A stretch of DNA of 7,434 nt, from NCBI GenBank assembly GCA_964509765.1, contig CAZDYI010000145.1, positions 1-7,434 on the forward strand, in the 5' to 3' direction. Made by a program: the position numbers and the translations under genes. This stretch comes from CAZDYI01 sp964509765. GTDB lineage: Bacteria > Pseudomonadota > Gammaproteobacteria > Tethybacterales > Tethybacteraceae. A model generated the notes under the pieces. The model searched no databases and was not told the DNA's origin. It saw only the letters and a list, made by a program, of their open reading frames with translations. Positions within the stretch are counted from its first letter, which is position 1. Each line of letters starts with the position of its first letter. This document shows, one piece after another, positions 1 to 4,794 of this stretch.

Positions 1-102
1 TCCGCAGGCTCAACTGGCGGCACTGCGCGACCGCGCCGGCCGCCGAGCCGACAAGCCGCGAGGCCGTCGCGGTCGCGCAGTGCCGCCAGTTGAGCCTGCG
101 GA
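1..102. repeat. Near-perfect long inverted repeat (fold-back) at the window edge
   Basis: Positions 1-35 are the exact reverse complement of 68-102. After one mismatch (36 against 67) pairing continues for 37-41 with 62-66, giving 40 of 41 paired positions around a 20-nt loop (42-61). It lies inside the tauE-like reading frame and has no T-tract, so it is not a terminator. Its place at the very end of the sequence, together with its effect on the protein, suggests a fold-back chimera from amplification or assembly rather than genuine DNA. Confidence 0.95.
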
Positions 103-307
103 CGTTCGCGACCGCGTGGGGGATCGCCGAGAGCGTCCCGATCATGATCACCACCGCGGGCACGAGCCGGTGGTCGATCACGAAGATCAGCGGGCTCGCG
201 ATCAGCCCGAAGCCGATCCCGAACAGGTTCTGGAAGGCGGCGCCGACGAAGACCGTCGCCGCGAGCGCCGCAAGCAGCCACGGCGAGAGCTCGAGCCACT
301 CAGTCAT
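1..307 (-). CDS. TauE/SafE-family membrane permease, N-terminal fragment (runs off window; last part chimeric)
   Basis: This is a partial gene that starts at ATG 307 and runs leftwards off the window; it is not closed by a stop. The roughly 90 credible residues are a hydrophobic membrane protein: a helix at about residues 9-28, a second glycine-rich segment (GIGFGLIASPL, 30-40), a third at about 47-66, then a basic NVRRLNW loop. This is the N-terminal pattern of the TauE/SafE (DUF81) family, inner-membrane permeases linked to export or uptake of small anions such as sulfite or organosulfonates; the substrate here cannot be told. The ATG overlaps the stop of the upstream iron-sulfur gene by 8 nt (ATGACTGA), suggesting translational coupling. 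From about residue 92 the reading enters the inverted copy of its own sequence (1-41), and the residues VAQCRQLSLR look wrong for a TauE helix. They are probably an artefact, so the true C-terminal part of the gene is not in this window. Confidence 0.72.
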   Translation of the reverse strand, partial: MTEWLELSPWLLAALAATVFVGAAFQNLFGIGFGLIASPLIFVIDHRLVPAVVIMIGTLSAIPHAVANVRRLNWRHCATATASRLVGSAAGAVAQCRQLSLR

Positions 308-1481
308 CCACCGGCGGCAGGCACTGCTGCAGGAAGATCATCAGCGGGTCCGTCACCCGCAGCTCGATCCTCCGGCGGCTGGCCTCGGCGCGCAGCTGCA
401 GCGCGCAGCTGTGGTTGGAGCTCACCAGGATCGTCCTCGGTGTGAGCAGGTGCTGGCTCTTGTCGAACATCCTCGATGCGATCCCGGCGGACATCTCCGG
501 GTGGTCGAGCCAGGTGGTCCCGCCGGCGCCGCAGCAGGCGTCCCCGGCGCCGAACTCGAAGACCTCGATCCCGAGGATCCGGCTGAGGAGGTCGAACACC
601 CACTTGCCGCCGCCGGGCAGGCGCCGCTGCGTGCACGGGACGTGCACGGCGATGCGCATCCCGTCCTTGCAGGGGCGCGGGTGCAGCCTGTTCCAGCACC
701 GGCTGTCGATGAGCTCGCCGGCCTCGACGACGCGGCCGCCGTACTCCTCGCTCTTCTTGAGCTGCGCCGCGCAGCCCGAGGAGGTGGCAACGATCGGGGC
801 GTTGCCTGCGAGCGCCTTGGCGTTGGCCCTCTCGCAGGCCTCCACCTTCCACTGCTTGCCCGCGTTCGCCGCGAGCGCCCCGCAGCAGACCTGGCCCTTC
901 GGGACCTCGACCCGGTAGTGGCACCCCTTGAGCAGCATGTCCGCGGCGAACCTGCCGTAGACGTCGAGAGTCGGCCCGTAGCAGCCGTCGAACAGGAGCA
1001 CCCTCTCGTCGGACTCGATCTGGTCGTACAGCTTGGCCGGGTCCGGGATGTGGGGGACGACCTGCCTGATCGCGTCCGGGAGCAGGAAGCCGAGCCCGGC
1101 CCGGACCAGCCCGCGGACGAGCGAGACCGCGCCCCCGAGCGCGAGGTTGCGGCCCGGCACGTTCGACATCAGCCCCGTGAGCCGGGTCGCCCGGGACTGC
1201 CTGGGCCGCGCGGCCGACTTCGCCTGGCCGAGCATGTCCAGGTAGGGGACGCCGCTCGGGCATGCCTCCTCGCACTTGCCGCAGCCGAGGCAGGTGTCGA
1301 GGTAGTTCGCGGTGTCCGGCCCCGCCTCCTTGCCAGCCGCGACCTGGGCCATCATCATCACCCGGCCGCGCGGGGAGTGCGCCTCGTTGCGCGTCTCGCG
1401 CCAGGTCGGGCACAGCGGGACGCACAGCCCGCAGGCCACGCACTTGTCGGCGTCCCGCGCGAGCTTGGCGAGGTCAGCCAT
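300..1481 (-). CDS. GlcF-like iron-sulfur oxidoreductase subunit (two 4Fe-4S clusters, two CCG domains)
   Basis: This 393-residue soluble protein resembles the iron-sulfur subunit of glycolate oxidase (GlcF) and related lactate or heterodisulfide-reductase-like subunits, which pass electrons from a flavoprotein dehydrogenase to the respiratory chain. Two CxxCxxCxxxCP ferredoxin motifs (Cys14/17/20/24 and Cys64/67/70/74) bind two 4Fe-4S clusters. Two cysteine-rich CCG domains follow. The first has Cys167, Cys199-Cys200 and Cys237; the second has Cys283, Cys316-Cys317 and Cys359. The length is close to GlcF (about 400). The ATG at 1481 overlaps the rsmI stop by 8 nt (ATGGCTGA), and a purine-rich GGGGAAGAAGA lies upstream as a possible ribosome site. 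No GlcD or GlcE flavin subunit is present in the visible operon, so the partner and substrate are unknown. The family call is firm; the glycolate assignment is not. Confidence 0.85.
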   Translation of the reverse strand: MADLAKLARDADKCVACGLCVPLCPTWRETRNEAHSPRGRVMMMAQVAAGKEAGPDTANYLDTCLGCGKCEEACPSGVPYLDMLGQAKSAARPRQSRATRLTGLMSNVPGRNLALGGAVSLVRGLVRAGLGFLLPDAIRQVVPHIPDPAKLYDQIESDERVLLFDGCYGPTLDVYGRFAADMLLKGCHYRVEVPKGQVCCGALAANAGKQWKVEACERANAKALAGNAPIVATSSGCAAQLKKSEEYGGRVVEAGELIDSRCWNRLHPRPCKDGMRIAVHVPCTQRRLPGGGKWVFDLLSRILGIEVFEFGAGDACCGAGGTTWLDHPEMSAGIASRMFDKSQHLLTPRTILVSSNHSCALQLRAEASRRRIELRVTDPLMIFLQQCLPPVDD

Positions 1482-2355
1482 CGCCTGTCTTCTTCCCCGC
1501 TGCCTTGCGGTAGAGCTCCCTGGCGTCCGCGCCCGTCACCCTTGCCGCCACCCGCGCCGCCTTGGCGGGCGGCATCGCGCGGGACAGCTCGCGCAGCAGC
1601 GCATGCGCGTCGACCTCGCTGGAGGCTTCTCCCCCGCCGTCGCCGGCCTCGATGACGAGGGTGAACTCGCCCTTGGGCGTGCCCTCGCCGAGCGTCTCTG
1701 CAAGCTGCGCCGGGGTTCCGCGCAGCACCTGTTCGTGAACCTTGGTCAGCTCCCGGCACATGCAGACCTCGACCTCCTCGCCGAGCGCCTCCTCGATCCA
1801 CGACAGCGCGGTGCGCACGCGGCGCGGGGACTCGAATACGACCACGGGCAGGCCGGGCGCGCGGCACGCTAGAAGACGCTCGGTGAACTCGCCCTTCTTG
1901 CGCGGCAGGAAGCCGGCGAATACGTGGCCCTCGGCGGGAAACTGCGAGACGCTCAGCGCCGCGGCGAGCGCGGACGCGCCGGGCACGGGCGAGACGGCGA
2001 AGCCCGCCTCGGCAAGTGTCCTGCACAGGACCGCGCCGGGGTCGGAGACCGACGGGGTGCCGGCGTCGGTGACGTACGCGACCGACTTGCCCGCGAGCGA
2101 CTTGGCTAGGCTTGCCGCGGCGCTGCGCTCGTTGTGCTCGCGTACGCTGACCACCCTCTTGCCCGAAATCCCGCAGGCGGAAAGCAGCCGGCGCGCGACC
2201 CTGGTGTCCTCGGCGGCGACGGCGTCGCAGCCGGCGAGGACCTCGCGCATCCTGCCGGTCGCGTCGCCGAGGTTGCCGATCGGGGTTGCGACCATGTGGA
2301 GGGTGCCGGCGCCGCTGCGGCCCCCGGAACGGTCGGTATTCTTTCTTCTTGTCAC
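1474..2355 (-). CDS. rsmI: 16S rRNA (cytidine(1402)-2'-O)-methyltransferase RsmI
   Basis: RsmI is an S-adenosylmethionine-dependent methyltransferase that 2'-O-methylates C1402 in the decoding centre of 16S rRNA. The 293-residue protein carries the family signatures VATPIGNLGD (22-31), AEDTR (48-52), TDAGTPSVSDPG (96-107), PGASA (125-129), FESPRR (174-179), CRELTKVHE (200-208) and KGEFTLVIE (228-236). It ends in the usual short helical C-terminal region. The length is close to E. coli RsmI (286). I chose the GTG at 2355 because an internal ATG at 2295 would remove GTLH, the first beta strand normally found just before VATPIGNL; no other start lies between them. There is no clear Shine-Dalgarno sequence before the GTG. 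The gene leads the minus-strand operon with the GlcF-like and tauE-like genes and is divergent from the lpoA-like gene, as yraL is from yraM in E. coli. The start codon is less certain than the identity. Confidence 0.95.
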   Translation of the reverse strand: MTRRKNTDRSGGRSGAGTLHMVATPIGNLGDATGRMREVLAGCDAVAAEDTRVARRLLSACGISGKRVVSVREHNERSAAASLAKSLAGKSVAYVTDAGTPSVSDPGAVLCRTLAEAGFAVSPVPGASALAAALSVSQFPAEGHVFAGFLPRKKGEFTERLLACRAPGLPVVVFESPRRVRTALSWIEEALGEEVEVCMCRELTKVHEQVLRGTPAQLAETLGEGTPKGEFTLVIEAGDGGGEASSEVDAHALLRELSRAMPPAKAARVAARVTGADARELYRKAAGKKTGDG

Positions 2356-2436
2356 GGCGTCGGCCGGGTAGGGTGGACGGGACGGGTATTCTAGGGAAGG
2401 GCGCCCTGCGCGCGGACATAGAATCCGCAAGCTAGC
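2356..2436. promoter_or_regulatory. Divergent rsmI / lpoA-like promoter region with two TAGAAT boxes
   Basis: This 81-nt gap separates two divergently transcribed genes. A TAGAAT box (5 of 6 to the sigma-70 -10 consensus) lies on the minus strand at 2393-2388, 32 nt before the rsmI GTG. A second lies on the plus strand at 2419-2424, only 12 nt before the lpoA-like TTG. Neither has a convincing -35 hexamer at 16-18 nt, so the promoters are inferred from the -10 match and the position alone. Confidence 0.45.
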
Positions 2437-2439
2437 TTG
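2428..2439. repeat. Perfect 12-bp palindrome CAAGCTAGCTTG over the lpoA-like start
   Basis: The palindrome is exact and its last three bases are the TTG start codon of the lpoA-like gene. It lies just downstream of the plus-strand TAGAAT box, where an operator would block transcription start. It could also be chance. No function is shown. Confidence 0.35.
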
Positions 2440-3819
2440 AGGTTCCCCCGGTTTCCTGCCTGCGCCCGGGCGCTTCCTGCCCTGGCCCTCGCCCTTGCCC
2501 TGTCCGCCCCTGCCGCCGCGCAGGACGCCGGCGGCGAGGCGATGTCCGAGTTCGACAAGATGCTGCTCGGCCTGCCGTACGACCGGCAGCTGCTGCTCGA
2601 CGAGGTCCAGGAGCTCGAGCCGGGCGAGGCCGGCGGGATCAACGAGGCGGTCGCCAGGTTCGAGACCTCCAACATCGCGCTGATCCTGCCGCTCGACGCG
2701 CCGGGCTACCTCGGCGAGGTGTCGAACACCTTCCTCGAGGGCTTCATCCGGTCCGCCGAGGACGAGGGCGCCCGGTTCACGCTCGAGACCTACCGCACCG
2801 ACGGCGACCCGCAGAGCGGGCTCGTCGCCTACCGCCAGGCGGTCCGCGACGGCGCCGGCCTGGTCGTCGGCCCGCTGCTGCGCAGCGCGGTCGAGCGGGT
2901 CGCGCAGCTGCCGGCCGAGTTCACCGTCCCGACCATCCTGCTCCAGGAGCCCGAGGAGCGCGTCCACGCCGGCCAGCTCGGCGCGCCGCTCCTGTACAGC
3001 TTCCCGCTCGGGGGCGAGCCGGAGATCGTCCAGTTCGCGAGCGAGCTCTCGCGCGAGACCGGGATCAGGGAGGTGTTCGTCCTGGCCGAGGACTCGCCGC
3101 TCGGCGACCGCCTGGTGCGGACCTTCGAGAACGCCTGGCGCCTCAAGGGCAATCCGCCGGCGAAGGTCAGGAGGGTCGTCTCCGAGGAGTCGTGGATCGG
3201 CATACACGAGGAGCTCCGCGCGAGCCTCGAGGACGACTCGGAGGAGGGCGGCGCCGAGGCCACAGGCCTCGTCCCGGTCTACCTCGCCGAGCTGCGCAAC
3301 GTCTCGGTTTTCGCAGCCGGCGGGCCCGAGTTCGCCAGCCAGGCGCGCGCGAACGTCCCGTCCGCGCTCGCGGTGTACGTGATGGCGGTGATCCACTCCG
3401 GCCTCGACCGCAGCGGGCGCAACCTGCTCGGCCTCGACGGGATCAGGTTCTTCGAGATGCCCTACGTCCTCAAGCAGCGCGACGGCGAGGAGCAGGTCGC
3501 CTCGCGCTACGCGCGCGAGCTGCCCGTCGACCTGCAGCGCTACCTCGCCGCCGGGATCGACAGCTACCGCCTCGCGAGCTCGTTCCCGCTCTGGGGCAGG
3601 CTCGTCCTGTGGCGGATGGACGGCAGCACCGGAACGGTCGCGCTCGACGACGGGCGCTTCCTGCGCGAGGGCGTCCTGCTCGAGCTCGCCGACGGCGTGC
3701 TCGTGCGGGTGCACCCCGAGCCCGAGCCGGACCCGGAGGACGGCCTCGCCGGCGGCGAGGTGCCCGCCGACGCGGAGGCCGCCGAGCTCCCCTGCCTGCC
3801 GGGCGACGAGGGCTGCTGA
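2437..3819 (+). CDS. LpoA-like penicillin-binding protein activator (short form, no lipobox)
   Basis: The 460-residue exported protein matches the C-terminal domain of LpoA (YraM), the outer-membrane activator of the peptidoglycan synthase PBP1a. That domain has a periplasmic-binding-protein type I fold. Visible landmarks are NIALILPLDAPGYLGEVSNTF (from 79), the GLVVGPLLRSAV strand-helix (141-152), PTILLQ (165-170), and GIDSYRLA (373-380), a well conserved LpoA stretch. Residues 1-29 form a Sec signal ending in PAAAQ, typical of signal peptidase I. No lipobox cysteine is present, and the long N-terminal helical TPR-like domain of E. coli LpoA (678 residues) is missing. An acidic Pro/Glu-rich tail (427-460) ends in two cysteines (453 and 460), the only ones in the mature protein. 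The TTG start is supported by the signal peptide and by an in-frame TAG at 2419; no Shine-Dalgarno sequence is seen. Synteny with rsmI and dolP backs the call. Whether it still activates a PBP is inference. Confidence 0.8.
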   Translation: MRFPRFPACARALPALALALALSAPAAAQDAGGEAMSEFDKMLLGLPYDRQLLLDEVQELEPGEAGGINEAVARFETSNIALILPLDAPGYLGEVSNTFLEGFIRSAEDEGARFTLETYRTDGDPQSGLVAYRQAVRDGAGLVVGPLLRSAVERVAQLPAEFTVPTILLQEPEERVHAGQLGAPLLYSFPLGGEPEIVQFASELSRETGIREVFVLAEDSPLGDRLVRTFENAWRLKGNPPAKVRRVVSEESWIGIHEELRASLEDDSEEGGAEATGLVPVYLAELRNVSVFAAGGPEFASQARANVPSALAVYVMAVIHSGLDRSGRNLLGLDGIRFFEMPYVLKQRDGEEQVASRYARELPVDLQRYLAAGIDSYRLASSFPLWGRLVLWRMDGSTGTVALDDGRFLREGVLLELADGVLVRVHPEPEPDPEDGLAGGEVPADAEAAELPCLPGDEGC

Positions 3820-3841
3820 GCGGCCTCGCGCCCGCCTGCTG

Positions 3842-3847
3842 TAAAAT
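3842..3847 (+). promoter_or_regulatory. Candidate -10 box TAAAAT immediately before dolP
   Basis: TAAAAT (5 of 6 to TATAAT) ends 8 nt before the dolP ATG. If used, transcription would begin within about 1-3 nt of the start codon, giving a nearly leaderless mRNA. No Shine-Dalgarno sequence lies in the 36-nt gap after the lpoA-like stop, which fits. No good -35 is visible. Confidence 0.35.
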
Positions 3848-3855
3848 CGGCGTCC

Positions 3856-4452
3856 ATGGCAAGGTTGCTTCCCGCGCTCGTCGCCGCCGCGGCGGCGCTG
3901 GGGCTTGCCTCCTGCGCGCCCGCGATCTTCGGCGCCGCCACGACAGCAGGCGGGGTGGTAGCGGTCGACAACCGCACGGTCGGCTCGTTCATCGAGGACG
4001 AGACCATCGAGATCTCGTCGGAGTACGACCTCAACCAGCAGATCGGCGACGGCGCGCGCTACGACGTCGTGAGCATCAACCGCGTGGCGATGGTCATCGG
4101 CCAGGCGCCTGACGACAGCACCCGCGACCGGATCGAGCGGATCATCGCGAGCCAGGACAACGTCCGCAAGGTCATAAACAAGGTCGAGGTCCGCCCGCAG
4201 ATCTCGCTCGCGCGCCGCGCGAAGGACACCGCGCTGACCGCGCGGGTCAAGGGCGAGCTGCTCGCCATCCAGGACGAGGAGTTCAACTCGCTGGACGTCA
4301 AGGTGATCACCGAGGACGCGGTGGTCTACCTTATGGGGCTGATAACGGTCGAGAACGCCGCGCTCGCCATAGAGACCGCGCGCAAGGTCTCGGGCGTCCG
4401 CCAGGTCACCCAGGCCTTCGAGTACATCGAGGCCCCGGCCGACGGCGGCTAG
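3856..4452 (+). CDS. dolP: DolP/YraP-type outer-membrane lipoprotein with two BON domains
   Basis: DolP is an outer-membrane lipoprotein that binds anionic phospholipids, localises to the division site and supports envelope integrity. This 198-residue protein has a hydrophobic signal followed by the lipobox LASC with Cys20 as the lipidation site. Residue +2 is Ala, so export to the outer membrane by Lol is expected. Two BON domains follow, at about residues 46-113 and 123-192. The family pattern is clear in VYLMGLITVENAA and in VSGVRQVTQAFEYIE near the end, which closely parallel E. coli DolP. Length is also similar (E. coli 191). The gene follows the lpoA-like gene after 36 nt, but its own promoter-like box suggests it may be transcribed separately. 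Its TAG stop overlaps the rubredoxin stop on the other strand within a shared CTAG. Confidence 0.93.
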   Translation: MARLLPALVAAAAALGLASCAPAIFGAATTAGGVVAVDNRTVGSFIEDETIEISSEYDLNQQIGDGARYDVVSINRVAMVIGQAPDDSTRDRIERIIASQDNVRKVINKVEVRPQISLARRAKDTALTARVKGELLAIQDEEFNSLDVKVITEDAVVYLMGLITVENAALAIETARKVSGVRQVTQAFEYIEAPADGG

Positions 4453-4646
4453 ACCTCGACCATCTCGAACTCCTCCTTTCTCGCCCCGCAGTCGGGGCAC
4501 ACCCAGTTGATCGGTATGTCGTCCCAGCGGGTGCCGGGCGCGAAGCCCTCCTCGGGGTCGCCCTTGGCCTCGTCGTATACCCATCCGCACACCTGGCATA
4601 TGTAGGTGCGGTAGGGGCGGTCCTGTTCCTGCTGGCTTGCTTCCAT
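4449..4646 (-). CDS. Rubredoxin
   Basis: This is a small one-electron carrier of 65 residues with a single Fe(SCys)4 site. The ligands are Cys17 and Cys20 (ICQVCGWVYDEAKGDP) and Cys50 and Cys53 (WVCPDCGARKEEF), with the usual aromatic core (Tyr15, Tyr24, Trp41, Trp48, Phe60). A typical EEGFAPGTRWDDIP linker lies between the motifs. A 14-residue charged N-terminal lead precedes the domain. The ATG at 4646 has a good AAGGAA ribosome site about 8 nt upstream, and a TAGAAT box on the same strand lies 30 nt upstream (4682-4677). The gene is convergent with dolP and divergent from the desaturase, to which it may supply electrons (inference). No rubredoxin reductase is in the window. Confidence 0.96.
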   Translation of the reverse strand: MEASQQEQDRPYRTYICQVCGWVYDEAKGDPEEGFAPGTRWDDIPINWVCPDCGARKEEFEMVEV

Positions 4647-4676
4647 CCGCTGTTCCTTGTCAGTGGGAATGGATGG

Positions 4677-4682
4677 ATTCTA
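4677..4682 (-). promoter_or_regulatory. Candidate -10 box TAGAAT for the rubredoxin gene
   Basis: On the minus strand TAGAAT is followed by a leader of about 30 nt containing the AAGGAA ribosome site, a normal promoter-leader arrangement. A TTACAG hexamer upstream is 20 nt away, too far for a standard -35, so the assignment rests on the -10 match and spacing. Confidence 0.4.
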
Positions 4683-4708
4683 ACCAGCGGGATTCCGCCT
4701 GCCTGTAA

Positions 4709-4714
4709 TACAAT
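4709..4714 (+). promoter_or_regulatory. Candidate -10 box TACAAT for the desaturase gene
   Basis: TACAAT lies in the short A/T-richer patch of the rubredoxin/desaturase gap, 80 nt before the desaturase ATG. It matches 5 of 6 consensus positions but has no clear -35. If real, it gives a leader of about 70-75 nt that includes the palindrome at 4735-4752. Confidence 0.3.
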
Positions 4715-4734
4715 TCACGCCATCTGTGCCTTCC

Positions 4735-4752
4735 CCGCGGAAGTTTCCGCGG
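4735..4752. repeat. 18-bp dyad CCGCGGAA-GT-TTCCGCGG in the desaturase leader
   Basis: Two perfect 8-bp inverted arms flank a 2-bp centre, between the candidate -10 box and the ribosome site of the desaturase. It could be an operator for a dimeric repressor, or an mRNA hairpin (7-bp stem, 4-nt loop). No T-tract follows, so it is not an intrinsic terminator. Confidence 0.5.
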
Positions 4753-4794
4753 CGCCGGCATGAAACGGGAGTTGATTTAGAGGAGACTGGCCTG

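Noticed and set aside
1..102. Inverted repeat as a transcription terminator or a phage/IS end
   Set aside because: It lies within a reading frame, has no T-run, shows no transposase or target-site duplication nearby, and fits a fold-back artefact better.
90..1655. 521-codon plus-strand open frame across the GlcF-like and rsmI genes
   Set aside because: It is antisense to two genes with clear family motifs, its composition is Arg/Ala/Pro-biased, and it starts inside the fold-back region.
2290..2295. ATG at 2295 as the rsmI start
   Set aside because: It would begin at MVATPIGNLG and cut off the first beta strand (GTLH) normally present in RsmI; the GTG at 2355 gives the usual family length.
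1474..4599. Very long open frame (1041 codons) on the minus strand
   Set aside because: Only its last 293 codons (2355-1474) are rsmI. The rest is antisense to lpoA-like and dolP, low in complexity and rich in Arg, Asp, Leu and Val, which is typical of shadow frames in G/C-rich DNA.
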